64,000 nt of DNA, from the NCBI GenBank assembly GCA_022414725.1, contig CM039462.1, positions 176,669,810-176,733,809 of the forward strand, written 5' to 3'. Source of the stretch: Microglena sp. YARC (Eukaryota > Chlorophyta > Chlorophyceae > Chlamydomonadales > Chlamydomonadaceae). The translations under genes were made by a program, and so were the position numbers. Below, in pieces: positions 32,700 through 41,724 of this stretch. Under the pieces are notes generated by a model. That model was given only the letters and a program-made list of their open reading frames with translations. It had not been told where the DNA came from and searched no databases. Each line of letters begins with the position of its first letter. Position 1 is the first letter of the stretch.

Positions 32700-33120
32700 A
32701 AACCTCTGAGATTTTATGAAGATATAGACTGACTCTCTGTAATTAAGGGCGCCTTGAGGCGTGTCCCGAATGAGATGATGAGAGTTCTTAATTCAAAGTA
32801 TTTTAATTGATTTTAGTTTTATTTTGTTTAATAACTCGTTTTAATTCAATTTCAATGTCATCAAATCAAATTGCATGAACGTGAATTGAATGCATTTAAT
32901 CGATTGGAATTTTATGAATTTGAATTCGATTGAATTTAATGAACTTTGATGTAATTATATTGTATCGAATCTATGGCTGGATGGATCGAACGTGGATTAA
33001 TGTCTGAATGGGTCTTACTGTCGTTGGATTTATCGTTGGTGAACGCAGTAACGTGGCGTGGCTGAACGTGTAAGCGGGTGTAACCGTCGTCAGATCGAAC
33101 GTGGATTAACGTCTTAGTAA
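32700..33120. other. AT-rich spacer with short repeats
   Basis: TTGAATT-type repeats (32830-32950), then strings (gtctgaa.gggtc, ttggatttatcg.tggtgaa, ggctgaacgtgt) that recur at 33880-34130. The LINE fragment thus seems to have inserted into a copy of this repeat. Confidence 0.5.
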
Positions 33121-33122
33121 GG

Positions 33123-33881
33123 GTTGGCTTTAAACGCCTCCGATACCAGAAATGGTTTGCAGCCAACAGCAATGATGAGAATGGCTTGATTCCCTTCACA
33201 TCCGCCTTGCATAAGCAGGATCAGATTCGTTATATAGCACAGTTTAGAATGGGCTCCCATTGGCATAACACAGAAAGAATGAGGGTGGTGGATGGAGCAC
33301 ACATCCCTCGTTCAATGAGACACTGTCAACTGTGTGGGTTCTAAAAACCTGAGGATGAAATGCATATGTTTCAGTGCCCTTTTTATAATGGTATTCGCCC
33401 CGCTACCATAAGCTGTTTACAGATATTTATTGGCATGTCCATGAGGATACCGACTTAACCGCATGGAATGTGGAATTCTGCGATTCCACATTCAGAACCT
33501 TTATGAATGGAAATGGCACTAAGACTTTTTGGGACAACCTAGCCGACTATCTTTCTACTTGTAGAAGAGCGAGACAGGAAGCCCTGGACTGCTTAGTGGC
33601 ACCGTAATTTATTCTCCTTTGTTTTCTTGTGACTTTTCATTTGTTAGCTTCTTACCTCCGCCACTGTACGTGGTTGAGATCTGGGTCCTGCCCTAGGGGG
33701 TTTAATACCTACTACCAAAACAGTGGTAGGGAGTTTGGTTTGTTTGTCCTCGACACACCCCTGATGTAATGGGGTTTCTTGCTTTGTGGGTGCTTTTTCT
33801 TTTTGTTTGAAGTGCGTAGTCTCATACACCCTTGCGGTGTCAAGTAGACTTTAACATGAAATGTAATGCAATGTAATGTCT
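33123..33881 (+). mobile_element. LINE 3' end (5'-truncated, with stop codons)
   Basis: A plus-strand frame from 33128 encodes RYQKWFAANS, IRYIAQFRMGSHWH, RHCQLCGF, then EDEMHMFQCPFY. The C-x2-C...H-x4-C pattern following RH is the zinc-binding signature commonly found downstream of the RT in non-LTR retrotransposons. In-frame TAA codons interrupt it (33344, 33457), and a second block (start AWNVEFCDSTF, end ALDCLVAP) ends at TAA 33604-33606. The element finishes in a degenerate (TGTAA)n at about 33855-33878. RT and endonuclease are absent, so it is a dead 5'-truncated copy. Confidence 0.65.
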
Positions 33882-34754
33882 GAACGGGTCGTTCCTAGGT
33901 AAATGTCTGGACAGGTCTAACCATCGTTGGATTTACAGTGGGTGAATGCACTAACGTTACGTGGCTGAACATGTGATCGGGTGTAACCGTCGTCTGATGG
34001 AACGTGGATTATAGTCTGAACGGGTCGTTCGTGGATTATAGTCTGGAAGGGTCTACCTGCGTTGGATTTATCGTGAGTGATCGCACTAACGTAACTTGGC
34101 TGAATGTGTCTAACCGTCGTTGGTCGGGTTGATTTTAGGGAATTTGTACAAGGTATTGCATGAAACCTGAAAACGGGAAATTTGGTTCGAGAGGGATTTT
34201 AACCCGCGACCTGCAGATCCAATTTACACGTTTTGGGGGCCAATGGCAGTTGGCGTGGCTTGCCCCGGCCCACCCCACGGGCCCGGGAGGGTGAGCTCCG
34301 TGTGCTAATGATAGCACAAGTGTCCTATGGGGATGTTTCGTCCATTGTGATGCTTACATGTTTCGCCTCGATTCTTTGACGACAATTCTGCTCCCAAACT
34401 TATTTTACCGCACATGTTTGGATGGTACAAATTTGAAATGTTAACAATATTACCCGTTAATTTTAGCTTTTGGTCCGAAAAAACACAAACCTTAGCTCCT
34501 TTTCTTCTATTGCGATGCTCATATGTGCTCTCGTGAGAATTTGTCCGGTACAAATAAGTCACAATTCATCTAAAATATAGAATGTTCAAGTTTTAATGTT
34601 TTTCTTGAAACCTGAAAAGGTGTTTTTACGCACTAACGGACTAACTAACAGACATTTTAATTTGTGTAATCCCTTCTTCCCAAAATCTGGTGATTTTTTC
34701 ATGTAGGTACTATGAATGAATGCATGGGATATAGGATGGGTGGCCTGGCATACA
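33882..34754. other. Intergenic, left flank of the copia element
   Basis: 33880-34130 repeats strings of 33000-33120. Minus-strand 34185-34215 has a GGTTAAAATCC box that looks like a degenerate pol III B box. No gene is seen. The last five bases before the LTR (34755-34759) are the TGTAG target duplication. Confidence 0.5.
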
Positions 34755-34759
34755 TGTAG
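34755..34759. repeat. Target-site duplication TGTAG, left copy
   Basis: TGTAG directly precedes the left LTR and is repeated directly after the right LTR at 41669-41673, marking an undisturbed insertion. Confidence 0.9.
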
Positions 34760-35096
34760 TATTAGCTTGGATAACACTCCGGAGAGTGGACAAAGTGTGA
34801 GCAGACACGCCAATCTATAAATGCGGAGACGAGAGTAGCATTACAAGCACAGGAGACCCATCAAGGGGCACCAGTGGTGAAAGGAGGCGGCAGCCAGGAA
34901 CCTAACAGGGTACAGGCTAGACCGGTGACGCAGCCAACAGGAAGCTGTCACTGAGTCACTCAAGGATGACACAGTCTAAGGGAAGCTGTCACTAAGGGAA
35001 GCTGGCACAGGACTGGGAGAGCCGATAGTTCTAAGGAAGTACAGAAGTAGTCACCAAGTCATAAAACGCGTGAGAGCACCGCAATTCATGCTGACA
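34760..35096 (-). repeat. copia 3' LTR (337 bp)
   Basis: Nearly identical to 41300-41668: about six substitutions, plus the loss or gain of two 16-bp taagggaagctgtcac units. On the element strand the LTR starts TGTCAG and ends CTAATA, a TG..TA pair instead of the usual TG..CA. The purine-rich string aggtggag immediately upstream on the element strand may be the polypurine tract. Confidence 0.92.
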
Positions 35097-35413
35097 CTCC
35101 ACCTATGACACAGGTGACATACAACACTACTTCTCCACCTATGGCACTGGTGACATAGAACTATATGTAACAGATTAAAAACAAAAATCAAAGAACTCCG
35201 AAAAATCGAGAGAACTCCAAATGAAACCCAAAGGGTGATAGGAAGGAATGAAACAGGGCAAAATACCAAAAATTTGCCAAGTTAGAATAAGTTGAAAAAC
35301 CGAATACCAAAGATGGGTAACAACGGTATAGAAAACCCGATCCGGGAATAGGAACCTAATGCCAAACAATGATAACCAAAGATACCGATGTAACCAGAGA
35401 AAAAAAAACTACC
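35097..35413 (-). other. copia 3' untranslated internal region
   Basis: Lies between the RT/RNase H stop and the 3' LTR. It has two copies of ctccacctatg.cac.ggtgacata (35097-35160) and several aataccaaa.at strings; no frame is seen. Confidence 0.7.
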
Positions 35414-37372
35414 CTAAGAGGAAGCGGTCATTCCAAGCATACGGATAAACCTCCAGAACACAGCAGGGTCAAGGGGCTTGGTGAAGGGGTCAGCACAGTT
35501 GTCCTTGGTGTTAACATAGGCAACATCAAGTGAACCATCCTCCTCCAGCTCCTTGATGTAGTGATGAATAACATCAATGTGCTTGCTGCGAGGGAGGAGC
35601 TGCCAGTCATTGGCCCAACCCAGAGACCCTAAGTTGTCACCCTGAATTGTAACCAAATCACAAGGCAGACCCAGATCCACCCTCAACTTCTTCAACCATT
35701 GCACCTCCCTGGCAGCCTGAGACAGGGCCTGATACTCAGCCTCACTAGAGCTAATAGCAACAGTAGGCTGCCTCTTGCTCATCCAGTTCACTATGCACCC
35801 CCCTGCAAGCACAGCAAAGCCAGTCTGAGATCTCCTGTCAGACCCATCATCAGCAAAGGAGGAGTCACTGAAGACGGTAAAAGAGAACTCAGGGCTGTGG
35901 CTGTACGTGAGGCCTAGGTGTGAATGTGTCCTCAAATACAAGAGCAAACGCTTGGCTGCCGCCCACAGGGGAGCAGTAGGGTGAGCAGAAAACTTGGAAA
36001 GGTAGCTCACAGCAAAAGAAATATCAGGCCTGGTGCAAGTAGCCAGGTATAGCAAAGCACCCACAAGAGAGAGGTACTGGCTATTGGAGGTCAGGGGGTC
36101 ACCAGAAGGGTCAGTGACGGTGCACTTGGCCATGGGGGCACCAAATTTGGGCTTGGTAGCAGCAGTAAGACCAAACTGCTCCACCAGGTCAACAATGTAG
36201 GAGTGCTGGGAGAGGTTGACTTGAACACACCTGCCGTCAGAGTCAAGTGTAACAGCCATGTCCAATGAGAGGAACTGAACCGGTACACCCATCTCTTTTA
36301 CCTCCCAGCCAGCCTTCTGCATAGCCTTGATCAGCAAAGCATACCTATTCAGCTCACTAAAAGCACAGATAAAATCATCAACATAGGTCAGGACATAGCT
36401 CCACCCACCAATAGAATCCCTCCTAAAATACAGAGCAGGTTCTGCCTTGCACATAGTAAACCCATGTGCAACCAAAACCCGCTTGACATCCATACTCCAA
36501 GCCCTGGGCGCCTGTTTCAAACCATACAGGGACTTGATCAGTTTGCACACAAGGGGAACACCGTTAGGACCAAGTACCTTGAAGCCCTCAGGCTGGTGGC
36601 AGTACAGGTCCAGACCAGGTTCTAGCTTAGCATTCAGAAATGCAGTCTTGATGTCCAGCTGCCGAACAAACATCTTCCTATGAGTGATGGCAGCAAGGAG
36701 CACCCTCAGACCTGCTTTAGAAGAAACGGGGGCATATACATCATGAAAGTCCAGCCCAGGACGCTGCAGAAAACCACGGACCACAAAACGTGCCTTGAAG
36801 CGCAAAGAACCATCAACCCCAACCTTCTTCACAAATAACCACCTTCCAGACAGGATCCTCTGCTTAGGAGGCTGTGGAGTGAGTGCCCAAGTACCATGGG
36901 CATGGAGTGACGCCATATCATCCTTCATAGCAAGGAGCCACTGATCCCTGTCAGGGTTGGAGGGAAGCATGGCAGCTTTGTAGGTTAGTTCAGTGGATGT
37001 GGAAATGTATGCTCCCACGTACAAGCAGTTTACTTGTACATGAGCAGCGGGGATATCAGTAGTATCAGCAGTAACCGGTAGTATAGCCCCCAGTGCAGAA
37101 CTACTGCCTGGTTGAACAGGGCCGGCCTTATTTGTCTCTATATCAACGAAGCCTGGGTCGACTGGAACACCCCAGCCATACGCAGTATCGGAACCCGACC
37201 AGTGTTCAACATCATCACTTGCACTATCGGCAACGGCTACATCATCACATGGGCTTGACCCGAATAATCCACCAGGGATGGCAGGAGGCGAAGGGTTAAT
37301 CAACACCTGCGAGCCATCCGAGGTGGTCGGAGGTTGGCGACTATTAGGCAATGGACCTGATCCAGGTACCAC
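35414..37372 (-). CDS. pol: copia pol: reverse transcriptase and RNase H
   Basis: 652 codons without a stop. Residues about 160-400 are the copia-type RT: SGRWLFVKKVGVDG, YAPVSSKAGLR, QLDIKTAFLNAKL, SLYGLKQAPRAW and the catalytic YVDD at 330-333. Residues about 500-640 are RNase H: FSDSSFADD, SQTGFAVLAGG, ISSSEAEYQAL and the typical end DNCADPFTKPL. Function: copying the RNA into DNA and degrading the template inside the particle. The frame is -1 relative to the upstream integrase frame and is open from about 37462, so the first codon given (GTG) is not a real start. The enzyme part itself appears intact. Confidence 0.93.
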   Translation of the reverse strand: MVPGSGPLPNSRQPPTTSDGSQVLINPSPPAIPGGLFGSSPCDDVAVADSASDDVEHWSGSDTAYGWGVPVDPGFVDIETNKAGPVQPGSSSALGAILPVTADTTDIPAAHVQVNCLYVGAYISTSTELTYKAAMLPSNPDRDQWLLAMKDDMASLHAHGTWALTPQPPKQRILSGRWLFVKKVGVDGSLRFKARFVVRGFLQRPGLDFHDVYAPVSSKAGLRVLLAAITHRKMFVRQLDIKTAFLNAKLEPGLDLYCHQPEGFKVLGPNGVPLVCKLIKSLYGLKQAPRAWSMDVKRVLVAHGFTMCKAEPALYFRRDSIGGWSYVLTYVDDFICAFSELNRYALLIKAMQKAGWEVKEMGVPVQFLSLDMAVTLDSDGRCVQVNLSQHSYIVDLVEQFGLTAATKPKFGAPMAKCTVTDPSGDPLTSNSQYLSLVGALLYLATCTRPDISFAVSYLSKFSAHPTAPLWAAAKRLLLYLRTHSHLGLTYSHSPEFSFTVFSDSSFADDGSDRRSQTGFAVLAGGCIVNWMSKRQPTVAISSSEAEYQALSQAAREVQWLKKLRVDLGLPCDLVTIQGDNLGSLGWANDWQLLPRSKHIDVIHHYIKELEEDGSLDVAYVNTKDNCADPFTKPLDPAVFWRFIRMLGMTASS

Positions 37373-37395
37373 TATGATCGAAGGCTGTCGTAATC

Positions 37396-39075
37396 CTAAA
37401 TCTTCACCGACGGAACGTGGCGCAGAGGAGGGCCTGGCGACCCCTGAGATTCGGGTAAAATCTTATCTGAAAGGACATCGGAATCCCGCCCGCCCAGTGC
37501 CTTCACACGCAATGCAGCACCATCAGCCCCTGACCTGGGACGCAAGGTCATCCCATGACCAGGGCAGCGGTCGACAATTGGGGTTAGCAAAGGGTCTAAG
37601 GAATTAACCGCAGACTCAGGCATGTGTCCGTTGATAGCGGCAGGGATGCGAGAGACATACGGAGACCCATCATAGGGAGATAGCCCAGGAATACAGTTAT
37701 GATCAAACTGCTCATAGAAGAGTACTTCACGACTCTCTACTACCTGGCGCAACTTAGGAACCCAAACAAAATAACCCTTACTCACCAGAGAATACCCAAC
37801 CAGTCTACCAGATAACGCCCTTTCGTCCAGCTTGTTGCGCTTCTTCCCATTGACTAACGTGACGTAGCAAGGGCAACCGAACACACGCAACAACGACACA
37901 TCAGGCACAACCCCAAAGAAAAGCTCGTGAGGAGTCTTATCACCCTCATTGGGCAGACGATTACGAAGGTAACAAGCAGCTAGGAAGGCATAGGGCCAGA
38001 AAGACTTAGTTAGTTTAGACTCCAGGTGGATGCTCCTAGCTATAGACTGTAAGACCCCATTGTACCTCTCCACAGTTGCATTCTGCTGTGCAGTGTATGC
38101 CAACGATAACTCATGCACTGCCCCAACCGATATCAGCCAATCCTCAAACCACTTTACTATAAACTCCTTAGCCCTATCAGATCTCAGACACTTAAAGGCA
38201 AACCCATGCAGCTGATTCATCCATCTGAGGATGATAGTTTGGAATGCTAAGGGAGCTTCATCTCTGGTCCTCAAGCACAATACCTCAGCATAGCCAGAGT
38301 ATTGGTCTGTGAGGCACAGAATATAAAACTCCCCACGCAGACCCATAATATGAACTGGTCCCATGATATCCAAGTGAAGGCGTTGGAGAGGTGCACGGAT
38401 CCTAGTTTTGCTTTCTTTAGGAAAAGGGAGACGTTTGCCCTTAGCCTTCTGACAAGCATCACAAGGGATCTTAGCCAGCTTCTGCACCTGTTTGAGTGAG
38501 AGGGGTAAGTTCCTAACCATACCCTTCTTGACAAGTCTGCGCATGGCATCATAACCGGGGTGACCCAGCCGCCTATGCCACAGCCATTTAGGAGTGGTAG
38601 GGATAACAACTCCACCGTCTTCATCAACATCAAGTGCAAAAGCTGGGGAATCGGCAGCACCAAACAAATAGCCACTGGTGGTGTAACAAGGCCTACATGC
38701 AAACTTGTAAACACCATCACTGGATGCAGGGAAGGACCAGAGAACAGAAGAGCCCTGAGTGGCAGTGCAACTAAGACTATCAAAAGAAACCTTGCAGTGG
38801 AGAGAATGAGCCACAGCATTTACTGACAGGAGGTTCACCGGACAGTGAGGTATGTAGAGAACATCAGTTAAAGTGATTGGTGTTGGTAACCAATTACTAC
38901 ATAACTCAATGGATCCCTTACCCTCTGCCCGTTGAACCACTCCATCACCAAATCGAACTGATGGCAGATCCGGAGGAACATTAAACACAGTGAACAAGGA
39001 CCTATCACCTGTGATTGACATTCCAGCTCCAGAATCCACATGCCAGACACCCTCAGACAGGCTCGGGCTACACAC
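37396..39075 (-). CDS. pol: copia pol: protease and integrase
   Basis: 559 codons in the same frame as gag. The aspartic protease motif is VWHVDSGAGMS at about residues 10-20. About residues 165-225 are the pre-integrase zinc domain (LWHRRLGHPG ... CDACQKAKGK, an H-H-C-C pattern). The integrase core follows with LHLDIMGPV (first D), KCLRSDRAKEF (second D) and ATVERYNGVLQ (E), then the C-terminal GRLVGYSLVSKGYFVW. RSDRAKEF departs from the more usual RSDNG.EF. It ends at TAG 37396-37398 within the linker to RT. The first codon (GTG) is nominal; expression must come from the upstream frame across the TAG at 39121. Confidence 0.92.
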   Translation of the reverse strand: MCSPSLSEGVWHVDSGAGMSITGDRSLFTVFNVPPDLPSVRFGDGVVQRAEGKGSIELCSNWLPTPITLTDVLYIPHCPVNLLSVNAVAHSLHCKVSFDSLSCTATQGSSVLWSFPASSDGVYKFACRPCYTTSGYLFGAADSPAFALDVDEDGGVVIPTTPKWLWHRRLGHPGYDAMRRLVKKGMVRNLPLSLKQVQKLAKIPCDACQKAKGKRLPFPKESKTRIRAPLQRLHLDIMGPVHIMGLRGEFYILCLTDQYSGYAEVLCLRTRDEAPLAFQTIILRWMNQLHGFAFKCLRSDRAKEFIVKWFEDWLISVGAVHELSLAYTAQQNATVERYNGVLQSIARSIHLESKLTKSFWPYAFLAACYLRNRLPNEGDKTPHELFFGVVPDVSLLRVFGCPCYVTLVNGKKRNKLDERALSGRLVGYSLVSKGYFVWVPKLRQVVESREVLFYEQFDHNCIPGLSPYDGSPYVSRIPAAINGHMPESAVNSLDPLLTPIVDRCPGHGMTLRPRSGADGAALRVKALGGRDSDVLSDKILPESQGSPGPPLRHVPSVKI

Positions 39076-39120
39076 ATTAGAGAACTTCGAGGTGCAGGAG
39101 AATAGGACAGAGCTTACCTC

Positions 39121-40725
39121 CTACTTTTGCATAGCAAATCCATCAATCTGAGCCTGCAAGGAGGATAATTGCCTTGGAGTAAGCACACCTGGAAGGGCCA
39201 GGTTAGCAGGCATCGGTCCAGGACGCGATGCACCATCACCGACCCTTTTCAGGTGCGGGTACTTTGTCCAGCAACGCTCCTCCGAGTGACCAGCCTTATG
39301 GGGGCATGGTTCCCAAGTGCATTCCAGGCGCCTCTTGTTAGACCCAGAACCACCACCAGTTTTCTGCCGCCGCGGAAGTACAGCATTGGCAGGAAACTGG
39401 TTAGTGTTCCGGGACCAACCAGGGTGCCTGGCATCAGACTGAGGGAGAGCTATGTTCAGAATGTCTAACTGCCTATATTCCTTTAGACAGGACCAGTACT
39501 CAGCAGGTTGCTGGTTGTACAGCATGATCCCATACTTAATCCGCAGCGATTCGAAACGGGGTAGACTCGCACCTTGAACTATGATGCCCATGGCGTGACG
39601 CTGAGTCTGCGGAGATCCAGCACTGCGGAGGTCAGTGCACATACCGCGAACCCGAAAAAAGAAAACGTCAACCTGCTCATGAGCGCCCATAACCGAAGCA
39701 AGATACTCTTTCAGCAAGAGAGGGACACGAGAGGCAAGGGCATCAGACTGCTGCCTCCGGATATGCAAAAAGATATCCCGAGGTGAAGCGATGTCCTGGT
39801 ATACCTTGACTAAGGCATCCGTCATGTTAGCAAGCATCATGGTTAAGATCATGAACTCTTGGCGGGGCAGGGGTAGCGCACTGAAACCCAACAGTGCAGG
39901 ATTGACACTAGACTCACCATGAGAGGCCGAAGTTCCCGCAGTAGGAGGAGCAGTCGTAGGAGCTAAAGACTCACGAATCCCCAGAAAATACTCAGCAGCA
40001 AGACCAGCGTCATAAGCGCGCTGGTCATCTAAGTTCCTAATGAGATCCGGGGTCCGCGCAACACCCATAATGAGCTCGAAATCAGGACGAACAGGACAGA
40101 AAGGGAGGGGCACCTTCACATACTGGTAACCCCGCATGTCATTATTCCTTCGCCCAATGCCTCCAAAGGTCACACCATTAGCAGGAGGGTAGTTGATCCC
40201 TGGCATAACCTGTCCCAGAAAAGACCGACACTCTAGACCTAGCTCAGAGTATGCCATCACACGCCTAGGGCGACCCTTGCATGCTATCAACATTAGCCTG
40301 AGTGGCTTCCATATCCATCCTACCGTACAGAGTGCGGTCCAAGGACTCCCCAGCACGTTGAGCTTGGCGGATAAGACGGCAGTCCCGCAGGGATAGACGC
40401 AGGGGAGGTCCACCAGTGAGCAGATGCTCCCAAGAGTCGCATGACAGCGAAGGAGGCACAAAAGGCGGAGGGCCAGGAGCAGGTGGCAGCTCCACCGGCG
40501 GAGGCGGGGGCGGAGGGGGCTCCTGCGAAGTGCCAGCAGAGGATGTGCGAACAGCAGTAGCAGCAGCTTCCCGAGCACGAGTATTGTAGCCAGACAGACC
40601 TCGTTTCTCTTGCGCCACTTCCACTGGTGGACCGGTGGAAGTGGCGCAAGCAGAGGCGCAGAAGAGGGCTCAGGCTTATACTCCGGGGAAGGTGCAAGCG
40701 AAGGTACCGACTGATGCTCATACAC
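39121..40725 (-). CDS. gag: copia gag region (second open segment)
   Basis: 534 codons, in frame with both the ATG-led segment upstream (across TAA 40726-40728) and with protease downstream (across TAG 39121-39123). The C-terminal half has a capsid-like helical region and a zinc-knuckle-like CTWEPCPHKAGHSEERC (C-x4-C-x5-H-x4-C, unusual spacing). Between about 40624 and 40265 this frame reads as Leu/Arg-rich nonsense while another frame (start VEVAQEKRG, end VDSMQGSP) looks coding, implying two compensating frameshifts. A 16-bp perfect inverted repeat sits exactly at the first junction. Confidence 0.8.
   Translation of the reverse strand: MYEHQSVPSLAPSPEYKPEPSSAPLLAPLPPVHQWKWRKRNEVCLATILVLGKLLLLLFAHPLLALRRSPLRPRLRRWSCHLLLALRLLCLLRCHATLGSICSLVDLPCVYPCGTAVLSAKLNVLGSPWTALCTVGWIWKPLRLMLIACKGRPRRVMAYSELGLECRSFLGQVMPGINYPPANGVTFGGIGRRNNDMRGYQYVKVPLPFCPVRPDFELIMGVARTPDLIRNLDDQRAYDAGLAAEYFLGIRESLAPTTAPPTAGTSASHGESSVNPALLGFSALPLPRQEFMILTMMLANMTDALVKVYQDIASPRDIFLHIRRQQSDALASRVPLLLKEYLASVMGAHEQVDVFFFRVRGMCTDLRSAGSPQTQRHAMGIIVQGASLPRFESLRIKYGIMLYNQQPAEYWSCLKEYRQLDILNIALPQSDARHPGWSRNTNQFPANAVLPRRQKTGGGSGSNKRRLECTWEPCPHKAGHSEERCWTKYPHLKRVGDGASRPGPMPANLALPGVLTPRQLSSLQAQIDGFAMQK
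40609..40650. repeat. Perfect 16-bp inverted repeat inside gag
   Basis: 40609-40624 (cttgcgccacttccac) is the exact reverse complement of 40635-40650, with a 10-bp loop. It coincides with the point where the coding frame of gag changes. Confidence 0.95.
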
Positions 40726-41262
40726 TTAAGAGACGGTAGAATTGTTGAACACACAAGTAGCAGTGGAAGGAGTACCTCCACCGAAGTCACCACTCATAGC
40801 ACTCTGCAGATCCTCATCATCATCATCATCCTCATCATCATCATCATAACCATCCTCACGACGATGACGAGCAAGCTCTGCATAGTCGTAGTCAAAACGG
40901 GCATCAGGTGGCGGAGGCGCCCTTGCATACTGGATGATCTGAGTAGAAACACAGCAGAGACGCATCAGAACGTCCTCAACCTCAGGAGAGAGGCGTCGGA
41001 CAGTAGCAGAAGGAGCCGCAAAGGTGGATAATTGATTGGGGGGGGTTACTTCCACGATGGCGGAAGGACTCTCATGACCGCTAGCAGAGGCCGCTGGTGC
41101 ACAAACATCTAGCCAATCATCAAGAGGGACCGGGTCCTCCGTTGGAAGGACTCGGTCGCAGCCATTGCTGATAATGATACTGCGCATCCCGCGCATCCAG
41201 GAAAGACCATTCTTGTCATGGAGTTTCTCAAAATGAGCGGGAGGCCCTCGCGGAAGTTGCAT
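40726..41262 (-). CDS. gag: copia gag N-terminal segment
   Basis: 178 codons starting at an ATG 38 bp inside the 5' LTR boundary. It contains FEKLHDKNGLSWMRGMRSIII, which fits the start of copia gag proteins (aromatic, Leu, Asn, Trp spacing), and a very acidic Asp/Glu run near the end (DYDYAEL to DDDDDED). It stops at TAA 40726-40728, immediately followed in frame by the rest of gag. Confidence 0.75.
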   Translation of the reverse strand: MQLPRGPPAHFEKLHDKNGLSWMRGMRSIIISNGCDRVLPTEDPVPLDDWLDVCAPAASASGHESPSAIVEVTPPNQLSTFAAPSATVRRLSPEVEDVLMRLCCVSTQIIQYARAPPPPDARFDYDYAELARHRREDGYDDDDEDDDDDEDLQSAMSGDFGGGTPSTATCVFNNSTVS

Positions 41263-41299
41263 CGTAAAGCAGTGGTAGTAAATGAAGGACCTTATAACC

Positions 41300-41668
41300 T
41301 ATTAGCTTGGATAACACTCCAGAGAGTGGACAAAGTGTGAGCAAACACGCCAATCTATAAATGCGGAGACGAGAGTAGCATTACAAGCACAGGAGACCCA
41401 TCAAGGGGCACCAATGGTGAAAGGAGGCGGCAGCCAGGAACCTAACAGGGTACAGGCTAGACCGGTGACGCAGCCAACTGGAAGCTGTCACTGAGTCACT
41501 CAAGGATGACACAGTCTAAGGGAAGCTGTCACTAAGGGAAGCTGTCACTAAGGGAAGCTGTCACTAAGGGAAGCTGGCACAGGACTGTGAGAGCCGATAG
41601 TTCTAAGGAAGTACAGAAGTAGTCACCAAGTCATAAAACGCGTGTGAGCACCGCAATTCATGCTGACA
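41300..41668 (-). repeat. copia 5' LTR (369 bp)
   Basis: The promoter-bearing copy for the minus-strand element. It holds four 16-bp aagggaagctgtcact-type units (about 41518-41581) against two in the 3' LTR, which accounts exactly for the 32-bp length difference. Confidence 0.92.
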
Positions 41669-41673
41669 TGTAG
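41669..41673. repeat. Target-site duplication TGTAG, right copy
   Basis: Matches 34755-34759. Confidence 0.9.
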
Positions 41674-41724
41674 AAACTGGCTACACCTAAACTAAAAATT
41701 AAACACCATTCTCATTCACAGACC

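Larger units (their letters stand above)
34760..41668 (-). mobile_element. Ty1/copia LTR retrotransposon, 6.9 kb, recent
   Basis: Two LTRs, matching 5-bp target duplications and the copia order gag, protease, integrase, RT, RNase H are all present on the minus strand. LTR divergence is only about 2 percent apart from the 32-bp length difference, so the insertion is young. The main frame runs from ATG 41262 with in-frame TAA (40726-40728) and TAG (39121-39123), and shifts by -1 between integrase and RT. The sequence next to the 5' LTR, GGTTATAAGGTCC on the element strand, resembles the complement of a tRNA anticodon arm, as used by copia and Osser-type half-tRNA priming; this is tentative. Confidence 0.95.

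Noticed and set aside
34185..34270. tRNA gene on the minus strand
   Set aside because: Only a degenerate B box; no cloverleaf.
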